The notes: generated from the letters alone by a model not told the origin. A DNA stretch of 64,000 bases from Streptococcus sp. 263_SSPC (GCF_001071995.1 NZ_JVNU01000049.1:1-64000); one strand, 5' to 3'. Counted from the stretch's first letter, positions 20,827 through 30,202 are shown. Program-made: numbers and translations.

Positions 20827-21579
20827 ATGACAGCATTTCAACAACAATTAGAACAAGCATTCAAAACATTAAAACAAGCAAAATGGGTGAACTTAAGCCA
20901 TCAAATCGATGCGAATAGCCCTCACTTCCCTGCTCTACCAGCATTGGAACAAAAAGATTTATTTACATTAAAAGATGGATTCCACGTACAACAATTATCA
21001 GTGGTGACACAATACGGTACACATATCGACCCACCTTGCCACTTCTATGAAGGCGGACGTTTCCTTGATGAAATCGAGTTAAAAGATTTATTATTACCAC
21101 TCTACGTCATCGACCGTTCAAAAGAAGTAGCCAAAAATCCTAACTTCGAATTAACAAAAGCAGACGTTTTAGCATTCGAAGAAGAATACGGACAAATCCA
21201 GCCTGGTGCCTTTGTCGCATTCCGTAGCGACTGGTCACATCGCTGGCCAGACCAAGACGCGGTTCGTAATTTAGACGAAAACGACGTGCAACATACACCA
21301 GGTTGGGCAAAAGATGCGCTTGAATTCTTAATTCACGAACGTCATGTGAAAGCTGTAGGTCACGAAACATTAGATACAGACTCAGGCGTTCACGCTGCTG
21401 CACATGGTTTAACAAACGAATATTACTTATTAAGCCAAGATATCTTCCAAGTGGAAGTATTAGCGAACCTTGACCAAGTTCCAGCAGTAGGTGCTGTGAT
21501 TTCAATCTCATACCCTAACTGGAACCATACTCCAGGGTCACCTGTTCGCGCTATTGCGTATTTACCAGAAGCTGAATAA
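20827..21579 (+). CDS. Cyclase-family metal-dependent hydrolase (kynurenine formamidase-like)
   Basis: The 250-residue protein carries the cyclase/KynB family metal site, YGTHIDPPCHFYEGG at about residues 65-79, and a second conserved block GHETLDTDSGVHAAAHG at about 178-194. The family includes kynurenine formamidase and other amide or ester hydrolases that bind two metals. I start at the ATG at 20827 because AAAGGAAG lies just before it; an upstream ATG at 20770 falls inside the intercistronic hairpin. No tryptophan catabolism genes are near. Its place between methionine synthase paralogues under a Met T-box suggests hydrolysis of a methyl or sulfur compound precursor, which is inference. 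Confidence 0.82.
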   Translation: MTAFQQQLEQAFKTLKQAKWVNLSHQIDANSPHFPALPALEQKDLFTLKDGFHVQQLSVVTQYGTHIDPPCHFYEGGRFLDEIELKDLLLPLYVIDRSKEVAKNPNFELTKADVLAFEEEYGQIQPGAFVAFRSDWSHRWPDQDAVRNLDENDVQHTPGWAKDALEFLIHERHVKAVGHETLDTDSGVHAAAHGLTNEYYLLSQDIFQVEVLANLDQVPAVGAVISISYPNWNHTPGSPVRAIAYLPEAE

Positions 21580-21597
21580 ACGAAAAGAGGAAAACAT

Positions 21598-22737
21598 ATG
21601 TCAAATCACGAAAACTGTAGCTGTTGTCAAAAAGCACCATTTAGACTCGATCACGTAGGAAGTTTCTTACGTCCAGAACGTCTTAAAGAAGCCCGTGCGA
21701 AATTTAATGCCGGAGAAATCACTGCCGAAGAACTCGAACGCGTTGAAAACGAAGAAATCGTTGCTTTAATCGAGAAAGAAAAAGAACTCGGCCTCAAATC
21801 TGTCACTGATGGTGAATTCCGTCGTGCATTCTGGCACTTAGATTTCTTAGAAAACTTAGATGGGGTTGAACTTGTCGAAGTAGACCACTTCTCTGTTCAA
21901 TTCAAAGATAAGGATGTGAAGCCAAAAACATTACGTATCGTTGGTAAAGTAGATTTTTCAGAAAACCATCCATTCGTAAAACACTTCAAATTCTTAAAAG
22001 AGCACGCTGGTGATACACCGGTAAAACTAACAATTCCTTCACCAAGTATGTTGCATTTGATTACGCAAGTTCGTGAGAAAAACTATGTGCCAATTGAGCG
22101 CTATAAAGACAATGAGGCCCTCTTCTATGATGATGTGGTCGAAGCATACCGTAAGGCGTTGCAATGCTTCTACGACTTAGGATGCCGCAATATTCAATTA
22201 GATGACACTAGCTGGGGTGAGTTCTGTGCGTTAGACAAACGTGAAGCGTACGAAGCGCGTGGATTTGACCTTGAAAAAATCGCTCGAGACTATGTGGATG
22301 TGATTAACCGTGTGATTGAATGGAAACCAGAAGATTTAGTGGTGAACATGCATATTTGCCGTGGAAACTTCCGCTCAACATGGTTCTCAAGCGGTGGTTA
22401 TGAACCAGTTGCGAAGACGCTATTCGGTCATTGCCGTGTGGATGGATTCTTCTTGGAATATGATAGTGACCGCGCTGGAGACTTTACTCCTCTTCGCTAT
22501 ATTAAAGACCAAAAAGTCGTTCTTGGTTTGATTACGTCTAAATCAGGGGACCTAGAAGATAAAGATGAAGTCATTGCTCGTATTAAAGAAGCAAGTCAGT
22601 ACGTTTCTCTTGAACAACTATGCCTCAGCCCTCAATGTGGATTCTCTTCTACAGAAGAAGGTAATATCTTAACGATTGAAGCGCAATGGGATAAATTAAA
22701 ACTCATCGACGAAATCGTTCATGAAGTTTGGGGATAA
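21598..22737 (+). CDS. Core-type methionine synthase family protein (YxjG/YxjH-like), copy 3
   Basis: The 379-residue protein is the most divergent of the three paralogues. It keeps the zinc ligands (NMHICRGNFRSTW, FFLEYDSDRAGDF, SPQCGFSST) but differs at substrate-facing positions such as MLHLITQVREKNY and LDDTSWGEF. It also has a Cys-rich extension, NCSCCQK, at residues 6-12 that the others lack. The start has AAAGAGG just upstream, 18 bp after the cyclase-family gene. A strong terminator follows, closing the operon. A separate substrate or metal-handling role is possible. Confidence 0.86.
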   Translation: MSNHENCSCCQKAPFRLDHVGSFLRPERLKEARAKFNAGEITAEELERVENEEIVALIEKEKELGLKSVTDGEFRRAFWHLDFLENLDGVELVEVDHFSVQFKDKDVKPKTLRIVGKVDFSENHPFVKHFKFLKEHAGDTPVKLTIPSPSMLHLITQVREKNYVPIERYKDNEALFYDDVVEAYRKALQCFYDLGCRNIQLDDTSWGEFCALDKREAYEARGFDLEKIARDYVDVINRVIEWKPEDLVVNMHICRGNFRSTWFSSGGYEPVAKTLFGHCRVDGFFLEYDSDRAGDFTPLRYIKDQKVVLGLITSKSGDLEDKDEVIARIKEASQYVSLEQLCLSPQCGFSSTEEGNILTIEAQWDKLKLIDEIVHEVWG

Positions 22738-22748
22738 AATTAAAAAAA

Positions 22749-22788
22749 TAATAGCTCCTACAGTTTTTGTCTGTAGGAGCTATTTTTG
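22749..22788 (+). terminator. Terminator of the methionine operon
   Basis: ATAGCTCCTACAG (22751-22763) and its complement (22771-22783) form a 13-bp stem followed by TTTTT. The A-run on the other side may let it also serve the convergent gene at 22804. Confidence 0.92.
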
Positions 22789-22803
22789 TTGATTTCATCG
22801 CAT

Positions 22804-23094
22804 TTATCGCTTCTTTTTCTTAAAACGAATCTCTAAATCATACCCATTTTTACTCGCAATTTTTTGAAGATGTGCGAGCGTCGGATTATAATTTGCTTTT
22901 TCGAGCCGAGAGAGATTTCCTTGCGTCATACCGGCGTTTCTAGCGAATTCTGTTTGCGTCAGTCCAGAGTCCCTCCGAAGTCTGATCATCGCTAAAGCAT
23001 TTTTCTGAAGAAAATATTCTGCTTCAAAATCATCCCTAAAAGTCTCATATTTCCCGTCAAGACGGTCAAAAAGCCGCTTTAAATAATCCACCAT
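22804..23094 (-). CDS. XRE-family helix-turn-helix protein (HigA-like)
   Basis: The 96-residue protein has an N-terminal helical part (LKRLFDRLDGKYETFRDDFE) and a C-terminal XRE helix-turn-helix (about 37-86, with SGLTQTEFARNAGMTQGNLSRLEKA cut here by its two helices). The layout resembles HigA-type antitoxins, but no toxin-like frame is present upstream in 23095-23336 or downstream, so it is a solitary regulator or an orphan antitoxin. It converges with the methionine operon. Confidence 0.75.
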   Translation of the reverse strand: MVDYLKRLFDRLDGKYETFRDDFEAEYFLQKNALAMIRLRRDSGLTQTEFARNAGMTQGNLSRLEKANYNPTLAHLQKIASKNGYDLEIRFKKKKR

Positions 23095-23223
23095 TTTCTC
23101 TTTCTCCCCCTAATTCCTTTATAAGCCAATTGTAACATATATACTACATATCAGATATGATATATCGACACTTTTTTTCCTACTCACAAATTTTCCTGAG
23201 CACCTCTGCAGCGCGGATTTCTG

Positions 23224-23252
23224 TTGCATTCTATAGCTTTGTTTGCTATAAT
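23224..23252 (+). promoter_or_regulatory. Promoter of rpsF-ssb-rpsR
   Basis: TTGCAT (23224-23229), 17 bp, perfect TATAAT (23247-23252). The ~75-nt leader contains GCTGAAAATTCAG-type dyads that could be the S6:S18 autoregulatory site known upstream of rpsF in other bacteria, but I cannot confirm the motif. Confidence 0.75.
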
Positions 23253-23336
23253 GATTGAACGTGAGTATTAGAAATGATACTCTCCTTGCTTGCTGAAAAT
23301 TCAGTAGGCCAAAAGTCCATAAGGAGGTGACAGTCA

Positions 23337-23636
23337 ATGAGTCAAACATCAAAATACGAGATTTTATATATTATCCGTCCAAACATCGATGAAGCTGCTA
23401 AAGCTGAATTGGTTGCAAGATTTGATGCTGTTTTAACAGACAACGGTGCAGTTGTTGTTGAATCAAAAGACTGGGCGAAACGTCGTTTTGCATACGAAAT
23501 TAAAGATTTCCAAGAAGGTATCTATCACTTAGTGAACATCACTGCTGAAGATGCTACTGCAATCGATGAATTCGACCGTTTAGCGAAAATCAACAATGAC
23601 ATCTTACGTCACATGATCGTTAAATTAGAAGCATAA
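23337..23636 (+). CDS. rpsF: 30S ribosomal protein S6
   Basis: The 99-residue protein has the S6 signature [16 protein letters not shown] at the N-terminus and [19 protein letters not shown] in the centre. S6 binds S18 and the platform of the 30S subunit. It heads the conserved rpsF-ssb-rpsR operon and starts after an AAGGAGGTGA site. Confidence 0.98.
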   Translation: MSQTSKYEILYIIRPNIDEAAKAELVARFDAVLTDNGAVVVESKDWAKRRFAYEIKDFQEGIYHLVNITAEDATAIDEFDRLAKINNDILRHMIVKLEA

Positions 23637-23682
23637 TTGTTTATTATAAGTAAACATAAATCTTGAAAGGAGTAAGAATTAA

Positions 23683-24180
23683 ATGATTAATAATGTTGTA
23701 TTAGTTGGACGCTTAACACGTGCCGTTGATTTACGTTATACTTCAAACGGAACTGCTTATGCGAGCTTCACTGTTGCAATTGATCGTCGTTACCAAAACC
23801 AAAACGGTGAACGTGAAACAGACTTTATCAATTGCGTAATGTGGCGTAAAGCTGCAGAAAACTTTGCGAATTTCACTCGTAAAGGCTCACTAGTAGGAAT
23901 TGAAGGACGTATTCAAACTCGTAGCTATGATAACCAACAAGGCCAAAAAGTTTATGTAACTGAAGTGCTAGCTGAGAACTTCTCATTGTTAGAATCACGT
24001 AACGTTACTGAACAACGCCCTGCTAACGATCAAAGCTCACAAGGCGGATTCCAACAAAATCAATCAAATAACTTTAATCAGTTTAATACTCCTACTTCAT
24101 CATTCGGTGGTGGAATGTCTGACCCATTCTTAAGCAATGGAGAGACAATCAACATTTCAGATGATGATTTACCATTCTAA
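23683..24180 (+). CDS. ssb: Single-stranded DNA-binding protein
   Basis: The 165-residue protein has an OB-fold domain (about 1-105, beginning MINNVVLVGRLTRAVDLRYT), a Gln/Asn-rich flexible linker and the acidic tip ISDDDLPF that docks repair and replication partners. It coats single-stranded DNA as a tetramer. It lies between rpsF and rpsR as usual. The complete tail marks it as the main SSB rather than a short competence paralogue. Confidence 0.98.
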   Translation: MINNVVLVGRLTRAVDLRYTSNGTAYASFTVAIDRRYQNQNGERETDFINCVMWRKAAENFANFTRKGSLVGIEGRIQTRSYDNQQGQKVYVTEVLAENFSLLESRNVTEQRPANDQSSQGGFQQNQSNNFNQFNTPTSSFGGGMSDPFLSNGETINISDDDLPF

Positions 24181-24202
24181 AGTTTAAAAGGAGGATACCA
24201 TA

Positions 24203-24445
24203 ATGGCTCAACAACGTAGAGGTGGCGGTCAACGCCGTCGTAAAAAAGTTTGCTACTTCTGTGCAAACCACATCGACTACATTGATTACAAAGATGTAGA
24301 TTTATTAAAACGTTACATTTCTGAAAAAGGTAAAATCTTACCACGTCGTGTAACAGGTACTTGTGCTAAACACCAACGTACTTTAACTGTTGCAATCAAA
24401 CGTGCTCGTATCATGGGATTATTACCATTCACAACAGTTGACTAA
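24203..24445 (+). CDS. rpsR: 30S ribosomal protein S18
   Basis: The 80-residue protein contains [20 protein letters not shown] and [19 protein letters not shown], the S18 core. It starts [15 protein letters not shown]. The Cys residues (VCYFC and GTC) suggest the zinc-capable C+ form of S18. It is the last gene of the rpsF operon and is followed by a strong terminator. Confidence 0.98.
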   Translation: MAQQRRGGGQRRRKKVCYFCANHIDYIDYKDVDLLKRYISEKGKILPRRVTGTCAKHQRTLTVAIKRARIMGLLPFTTVD

Positions 24446-24457
24446 TAATAAATGAAT

Positions 24458-24489
24458 AAAAGGATTGAGAATTTCTCAATCCTTTTTTG
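24458..24489 (+). terminator. rpsR terminator
   Basis: AAAAGGATTGAGAA (24458-24471) and TTCTCAATCCTTTT (24473-24486) form the stem, followed by T. Confidence 0.9.
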
Positions 24490-24625
24490 TTTTATTCAAT
24501 TACTCTTTTTATATAGTACCTATTACCTTTTTAGAGAAAACACAAATAACAGATTACTGACTATTCATTATTTAGATTACGGAGTGTCATTTTATCTGTT
24601 ATATATTTGGATACATAAAATTGAA

Positions 24626-24641
24626 TGTTTCACGTGAAACA
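24626..24641. other. parS: parS centromere site 1
   Basis: TGTTTCACGTGAAACA is the perfect 16-bp parS bound by ParB/Spo0J. Here the palindrome extends to GAATG/CATTC on the flanks. Confidence 0.95.
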
Positions 24642-24667
24642 TTCGAGTGAAAAATAAACCTTTAAAA

Positions 24668-24683
24668 TGTTTCACGTGAAACA
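24668..24683. other. parS: parS centromere site 2
   Basis: A second perfect TGTTTCACGTGAAACA, 42 bp after site 1 start to start, with an extended AAA/TTT palindrome. Confidence 0.95.
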
Positions 24684-24708
24684 TTTGTACTCTACCCTGA
24701 CGTTAAAT

Positions 24709-24724
24709 TGTTTCACGTGAAACA
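24709..24724. other. parS: parS centromere site 3
   Basis: A third perfect TGTTTCACGTGAAACA, 41 bp after site 2, extended by AAAT/ATTT. It ends 12 bp before the -35 of the gdpP promoter. The rest of 24490-24625 shows no gene that I can support. Confidence 0.95.
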
Positions 24725-24735
24725 ATTTTAGAGAA

Positions 24736-24764
24736 CTGACGAGGGACCAAAACTGTGGTAAAAT
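24736..24764 (+). promoter_or_regulatory. Candidate gdpP promoter beside parS
   Basis: CTGACG (24736-24741), 17 bp, TAAAAT (24759-24764), 27 bp before the gdpP ATG. Confidence 0.6.
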
Positions 24765-24790
24765 AAGGTATATAGAAAGAAGGTGCAAGA

Positions 24791-26818
24791 ATGAAGAAAA
24801 GCCTAAAAGAACGTATTAAGGCTTTACCGACATTTCTTAAAAGTGAAACAATGAAAAAATACGGATTCTCATTTATAGCCATCATTCTCTGTATGCTGAT
24901 TGTGGCATACGTAATGAATATATGGATGGGACTTATCCTTACTTTATTTGTTATTTTATTAGGAACACTCCTCTATTCGTTCGCAAATTACATTATTCAA
25001 GAAACAAATCATTATGTAACGAATCTATCGTACAAAATCAATAAAGGTTCGCAAGATGCCTCCATTAAGATGCCGATTGGTATGCTTTTACTAGATGATA
25101 ATGGTGAAATTCAATGGATTAACCCTTATTTACAAAAGTATTTTAAACGCAAAGAATTATTAGGGTTCAAACTTGAAGTTATCGATCCAGATTTAGCGAA
25201 TATCGTTAGAAATCTTGATGATGAGAAGGATAATGTGGTGCATTGGAAAGATAAATACTTCCAAATAGTCTACCATAACGATATTGGAATGCTCTATATG
25301 ATGGATATTACGGAATATGCGTTAATTAAAGAGACTTATTTAGATGAAAGACCGGTATTTGGACAAATATTCGTTGATAACTTTGCAGAAGTTTCTCAAT
25401 CGTTAAGCGACCGTAAGAAGTCTAACTTGAATAACTTCGTAACGAATCAGCTTATAAGCTGGGCAAATCATAATAATATCTATTTAAAACGTGTTAGTTC
25501 AGATCGATTTGTCGCTTTTTTAGATAAAAAGATCCTTTCAAGTCTTGAAAAAACAAAATTTGAGATTATTGACCGTGTTCGTGAGACAACTGCTCAACAA
25601 AATACCCCACTAACCGTAAGTATGGGGTTCTCATATGCGGATGATACTCAAGAAGAGATGGATTATGGTGCAATTGCTAAATTTGCGCAAGATAACCTTG
25701 ATTTAGCCTTAGGACGAGGCGGTGACCAAGTCGTTGTCCGTTCTAAAAACGAAGAAACACGCTTCTACGGTGGTAAGAGCAACCCGTTAGAGAAACGTAC
25801 AAGAGTGCGTTCTCGCATGGTTTCTCAAGCATTAGAAAACCTTATTGCAGAAGCGGATCAAGTAATGGTGATGGGACATCAATATCCAGATATGGACTGT
25901 ATTGGTGGATGTTTAGGTATTCGAAGAATTGCTAAAATGCACGGTAAAACCTCATGGACTGTCACAAATCCAGAGCAATATTCGCATGATATCAAGAAAT
26001 TGATGGAAGTGATCAAAGATAATGAACGCCTCTACTCTTCTATCGTAAATCCAGAAATGGCAGAAGCCTTAATGACTGAAAATACATTAGTGATTATTGT
26101 CGATGTAAGCAAGCCTTCTCTATGCGCTGCCCCATCGATTGTTAAAAAGGCCAATAAATTAGTCATTATCGACCATCACCGTCGTGGAGAGGAATTCCCT
26201 GAAAATCCTGACTTGGTTTATATTGAACCGTATGCTTCATCTGTCGGTGAATTGATTACAGAGTTGCTAGAATATCAATCTGAAGATGCTGAGAAACTTC
26301 AGCCAATCGAAGCAACAACCTTACTTGCTGGTATTATTGTAGATACGCGTAATTTCACGCTTCGTACAGGGTCTCGTACCTTTGATACGGCTAGCTACCT
26401 GAAATCTGTTGGTGCGGATACAATTCTGATCCAACGCTTATTAAAAGAAAATGTAGATACGTACTTAATGCGTTCACATCTACTGAACTCGCTCGAAATG
26501 CTTCCTAATAATGTCGGAATTGTTCACGGTGAAGAAAATACCGTATATCCGACTGTCGTGGCTGCACAAACGGCCGATATGATGTTGTCGATGGAAAATA
26601 TCGATGCTTCATTTGTTGTTACAAAACGTAATGACGGTCGTGTTGGAATTAGTGCCCGTAGTTTAGGAAATAAAAACGTACAACGCGTGATGGAAAAAAT
26701 GGGTGGCGGCGGACATTTATCAAATGCTGCAACTCAGTTATCCGATATCACGATTGAAGAAGCAATCCGCCAATTAATTCAAGTGATTGAAGAAATTGGT
26801 AGTGAAATTAACTTATAA
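24791..26818 (+). CDS. gdpP: Cyclic-di-AMP phosphodiesterase GdpP
   Basis: The 675-residue membrane protein has two N-terminal transmembrane helices (about 24-70), a PAS-like domain (about 85-150), a degenerate GGDEF domain (about 175-320) and the catalytic DHH/DHHA1 module. Catalytic segments are GHQYPDMDCIGG, VIIVDVSKP and IIDHHRRG, with GGGGHLSNAAT in DHHA1. It hydrolyses c-di-AMP and so affects potassium balance, wall stress and beta-lactam tolerance. rplI follows after 15 bp, the usual order. Three parS sites are immediately upstream. Confidence 0.97.
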   Translation: MKKSLKERIKALPTFLKSETMKKYGFSFIAIILCMLIVAYVMNIWMGLILTLFVILLGTLLYSFANYIIQETNHYVTNLSYKINKGSQDASIKMPIGMLLLDDNGEIQWINPYLQKYFKRKELLGFKLEVIDPDLANIVRNLDDEKDNVVHWKDKYFQIVYHNDIGMLYMMDITEYALIKETYLDERPVFGQIFVDNFAEVSQSLSDRKKSNLNNFVTNQLISWANHNNIYLKRVSSDRFVAFLDKKILSSLEKTKFEIIDRVRETTAQQNTPLTVSMGFSYADDTQEEMDYGAIAKFAQDNLDLALGRGGDQVVVRSKNEETRFYGGKSNPLEKRTRVRSRMVSQALENLIAEADQVMVMGHQYPDMDCIGGCLGIRRIAKMHGKTSWTVTNPEQYSHDIKKLMEVIKDNERLYSSIVNPEMAEALMTENTLVIIVDVSKPSLCAAPSIVKKANKLVIIDHHRRGEEFPENPDLVYIEPYASSVGELITELLEYQSEDAEKLQPIEATTLLAGIIVDTRNFTLRTGSRTFDTASYLKSVGADTILIQRLLKENVDTYLMRSHLLNSLEMLPNNVGIVHGEENTVYPTVVAAQTADMMLSMENIDASFVVTKRNDGRVGISARSLGNKNVQRVMEKMGGGGHLSNAATQLSDITIEEAIRQLIQVIEEIGSEINL

Positions 26819-26833
26819 TTAGGAGGAAGAAAC

Positions 26834-27286
26834 ATGAAAGTAATTTTCTTGAAAGATGTAAAAGGTAAAGGAAAAAAAGGTGACGTTAAAAACGTTGCAG
26901 ATGGATACGCACAAAACTTCCTAATCAAAAATGGTTTAGCCAAAGAAGCAAATGCCGCAAACTTAGCGACTTTATCAGGTCAAAAGAAAGCGGAAGAAAA
27001 ACATAATGCTGAATTATTAGCAAAAGCCGAAGAAATTAAAGAGTTCTTAGAACGTGAAGATACAGTCGTAACGATTAAAGCAAAAGCAGGGGAAGATGGC
27101 CGTCTATTCGGAGCTATACCAGCGAAACAAATCGCTGAAGAATTCAACAAGAAATTCAATGTTGAATTAGATCGTCGTAAATTCGAATTAGCAGCACCAA
27201 TTCGTGCGTTAGGATACACTCGAGTTCCTGTTAAATTACACCATGATGTATCAGCGATTATGACTGTGAATATCGTTGCTCAATAA
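26834..27286 (+). CDS. rplI: 50S ribosomal protein L9
   Basis: The 150-residue protein opens [20 protein letters not shown], the L9 signature, followed by a long helix and a C-terminal globular domain ([18 protein letters not shown]). L9 binds 23S rRNA at the L1 stalk base. It is cotranscribed with gdpP and ends at a terminator. Confidence 0.98.
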   Translation: MKVIFLKDVKGKGKKGDVKNVADGYAQNFLIKNGLAKEANAANLATLSGQKKAEEKHNAELLAKAEEIKEFLEREDTVVTIKAKAGEDGRLFGAIPAKQIAEEFNKKFNVELDRRKFELAAPIRALGYTRVPVKLHHDVSAIMTVNIVAQ

Positions 27287-27298
27287 TAAGAATTACTA

Positions 27299-27332
27299 AG
27301 GATTTTCCCGTTGTGGAGAATCCTATTTCTTT
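27299..27332 (+). terminator. rplI terminator
   Basis: AGGATTTTCC (27299-27308) pairs with GGAGAATCCT (27315-27324) with one mismatch, followed by a T-rich tail. Confidence 0.7.
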
Positions 27333-27483
27333 TGAACATAAACATGTGATACAATTCACAAAGTCGCAAACAAACATTCCAGTTTCCATGCTAGAAAAGA
27401 CTCAATCTTCTGTTTTATTACAGCGTTTTATGATACAATGAAACTGTATTTTTATGGTTATTTTTAGTAGAAAGGGTGTTTGA

Positions 27484-28869
27484 ATGGAAGAACTATATCC
27501 AAATTTAGTTCCACCACAAAATATTGAGGCAGAAGAAGCCGTTCTTGGGTCTATTCTTCTTGCAAGTGACTCGATTATTTCGGTTATGGAATTTTTGACA
27601 CCGGAAGATTTTTATCGTGTTTCTCATCAATTAATTTTTGCGGCAATGATTGAATTAAATCAAAAAAATATCGATATTGACGCAATCACCGTTTCAGAGA
27701 TTTTAAGACAAAAGAATCAAATGGAGAATATTGGTGGAGAAGTAACGTTAATCGAACTTCTTGATAAAGTGCCAACAGCAGCCAACGTAGAGTACTATAC
27801 ACAAATCGTTTTAGAAAAATCTACGCGCCGTAAATTAATTAAAACTTCGACAAATATTGTAAAAAATGCTTACCAAGAGGATGAACCGATTGCTAACGTC
27901 TTGGATAATGCTGAGAAGGATATTCTTTCAGTATCGGAAGGACGTAATAAGGCTGGCTTCATTCCAATTAGCTCAGTTCTTCGTACCGCTTATGAAAGCT
28001 TAGAAGAGCGTGCAAAAAACAATGGTGAAGTTACAGGGATAGCGACAGGATATATCGGTTTAGACAGAATGACGTCAGGGCTACATGCGGATGAGTTAAT
28101 CATCTTAGCGGCTCGTCCATCTGTTGGTAAAACGGCCTTTGTATTGAATATTGCAAAGAACGTTGCCGTGAACCTGAACGAAACGGTAGCCATCTTCAGT
28201 CTTGAAATGGGTGCTGAGTCCCTAGTAGAGCGTATTATCTGCTCTCATGCCAGCATTAACGCAGGGCATTTGAAGACAGGTAAGTTAACGCCTGAAGAAT
28301 ATACACAATATTTCGTTGCGACCGGAGCATTATCTGAAGCACCAATTTTTATTGATGATACTCCAGGGATTCGTGTTGCTGAGATCCGTGCAAAATGTCG
28401 TCGCTTAAAACAAGAGCGTAATAATCTTGGATTAATCGTCATCGACTACTTGCAGTTGATTGAAGGAAACGGAAAAGAGAGTCGTCAACAAGAGGTTTCT
28501 GAAATCTCTCGTAACTTAAAGAAATTAGCGAAGGAATTAAAAGTTCCCGTTATCGCACTTTCGCAATTATCGCGTGGTGTGGAACAACGTCAAGATAAAC
28601 GACCAATCATGTCAGATATTCGTGAATCTGGATCTATCGAGCAGGATGCCGATATCGTAGCATTCTTATATCGTGATGATTACTATCGTCAAGAGCCAGA
28701 TGAGAATGGACATGTGCCAGAAGTGGAACCAAATAGTACCATTGAAGTCATTATCGAGAAAAACCGTAGCGGTCCTCGTGGAACGGTTGAATTGAACTTC
28801 ATGAAAGAATTTAATAAATTTACAAATCTTGTGCCGGATGGAGTCGAGCAAAACGCTCCAATGGCCTAA
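27484..28869 (+). CDS. dnaC: Replicative DNA helicase DnaC (DnaB family)
   Basis: The 461-residue protein has the N-terminal DnaB domain (NIEAEEAVLGSILL) and a RecA-like ATPase with Walker A AARPSVGKTAFVLN (about 211-224), Walker B LIVIDYLQLIEG and the arginine-finger region near the C-terminus. It is the hexameric helicase at the replication fork; Bacillus naming is dnaC. A TACAAT sequence near 27434 may be its -10 element. purA follows after 43 bp, the common Firmicute order. Confidence 0.97.
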   Translation: MEELYPNLVPPQNIEAEEAVLGSILLASDSIISVMEFLTPEDFYRVSHQLIFAAMIELNQKNIDIDAITVSEILRQKNQMENIGGEVTLIELLDKVPTAANVEYYTQIVLEKSTRRKLIKTSTNIVKNAYQEDEPIANVLDNAEKDILSVSEGRNKAGFIPISSVLRTAYESLEERAKNNGEVTGIATGYIGLDRMTSGLHADELIILAARPSVGKTAFVLNIAKNVAVNLNETVAIFSLEMGAESLVERIICSHASINAGHLKTGKLTPEEYTQYFVATGALSEAPIFIDDTPGIRVAEIRAKCRRLKQERNNLGLIVIDYLQLIEGNGKESRQQEVSEISRNLKKLAKELKVPVIALSQLSRGVEQRQDKRPIMSDIRESGSIEQDADIVAFLYRDDYYRQEPDENGHVPEVEPNSTIEVIIEKNRSGPRGTVELNFMKEFNKFTNLVPDGVEQNAPMA

Positions 28870-28912
28870 TCACAGACATTTAAATGAATAATACAAAGAA
28901 GAGGTGCGTCAA

Positions 28913-30202
28913 ATGTCATCAGTAGTAGTAGTAGGAACACAATGGGGAGACGAAGGTAAAGGAAAAATTACAGACTTCCTTAGTGAAAACGCAGAAGTCA
29001 TTGCCCGCTATCAAGGGGGAGACAATGCAGGACATACGATTCAATTCAATGGAGTGACTTATAAACTTCACTTAATTCCATCAGGGATTTTTTCACCAGA
29101 AAAAATCAGCGTGATCGGGAATGGGGTTGTATTGAATCCAAAATCTCTAATCACAGAACTTGCGTATTTACACGAAAGAAATGTGACTACTGATAACTTA
29201 CGTATTTCAGACCGTGCGCATGTCATCTTGCCATACCACATTCGTTTAGACCAATTACAAGAAGAAGCTAAAGGCGACAACAAAATTGGAACAACGAATA
29301 AAGGGATTGGACCTTGCTACATGGATAAAGCAGCGCGTGTTGGGATTCGTGTGGCAGATTTACTAGACCGTGAAGTATTTGCGGAACGTCTAAGAATCAA
29401 CTTAGCTGAAAAGAATCGTCTCTTTACTAAGATGTACGATGCAGAACCAATCGAGTTTGATGACATTTTCGAAGAGTACTACGAATATGGTCAACAAATG
29501 AAGAAATACGTTTGCGACACTTCTGTGATTTTAAATGACGCACTAGACAATGGCAAACGCGTATTATTCGAAGGTGCCCAAGGTGTTATGTTGGATATCG
29601 ACCAAGGAACATATCCATTCGTAACTTCTTCTAACCCAGTTGCTGGTGGGGTTACTATCGGTAGCGGTGTTGGACCTTCAAAAATTGATAAAGTCGTTGG
29701 GGTATGTAAAGCGTACACTTCTCGTGTAGGGGATGGACCTTTCCCAACAGAATTATTCGATGAAATCGGCTCACGTATTCGTGAAGTCGGACGTGAATAC
29801 GGTACAACAACTGGACGTCCAAGACGTGTTGGTTGGTTCGATAGCGTTGTAATGCGCCACTCTAAACGTGTATCAGGTATTACAAACTTAAGCTTAAACA
29901 GTATTGACGTATTAACTGGTTTAGAAACAGTGAAAATCTGTGTGGCTTACCGTAAACCAAATGGAGAAGAAATTTCTCACTACCCAGCAAGCCTAGTAGA
30001 ACTAGCACAATGCGAACCTGTGTATGAAGAATTACCAGGTTGGAACGAAGACATTACAGGATGCCGTTCACTTGAAGAGCTTCCTGAAAATACACGTAAC
30101 TATGTTCGCCGTATTTCAGAATTAGTCGGCGTACGTATTTCTACATTCAGCGTAGGACCAGATAGAGAACAAACCAACATTTTAGAAAGTGTTTGGGCAT
30201 AA
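28913..30202 (+). CDS. purA: Adenylosuccinate synthase
   Basis: PurA joins IMP and aspartate using GTP, the first step from IMP to AMP. The 429-residue protein starts [18 protein letters not shown], with the GTP-binding loop, and contains GDNAGHTI and [12 protein letters not shown] start at the ATG at 28913, 8 bp after GAGGTG; a GTG at 28904 overlaps that site. No PurR box is seen upstream. walR follows after 29 bp with no terminator, so part of walR transcription may come from here. Confidence 0.98.
   Translation: MSSVVVVGTQWGDEGKGKITDFLSENAEVIARYQGGDNAGHTIQFNGVTYKLHLIPSGIFSPEKISVIGNGVVLNPKSLITELAYLHERNVTTDNLRISDRAHVILPYHIRLDQLQEEAKGDNKIGTTNKGIGPCYMDKAARVGIRVADLLDREVFAERLRINLAEKNRLFTKMYDAEPIEFDDIFEEYYEYGQQMKKYVCDTSVILNDALDNGKRVLFEGAQGVMLDIDQGTYPFVTSSNPVAGGVTIGSGVGPSKIDKVVGVCKAYTSRVGDGPFPTELFDEIGSRIREVGREYGTTTGRPRRVGWFDSVVMRHSKRVSGITNLSLNSIDVLTGLETVKICVAYRKPNGEEISHYPASLVELAQCEPVYEELPGWNEDITGCRSLEELPENTRNYVRRISELVGVRISTFSVGPDREQTNILESVWA

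Noticed and set aside
22804-23094. A complete HigBA toxin-antitoxin pair
   Set aside because: The HTH protein resembles HigA, but no toxin-sized frame is next to it on the same strand.
24626-24724. The three palindromic repeats as a CRISPR array
   Set aside because: Each unit is the exact parS sequence, the unit is palindromic, and the intervening 25-26 bp are A/T-rich with no Cas genes near. No CRISPR array was seen anywhere in the window.
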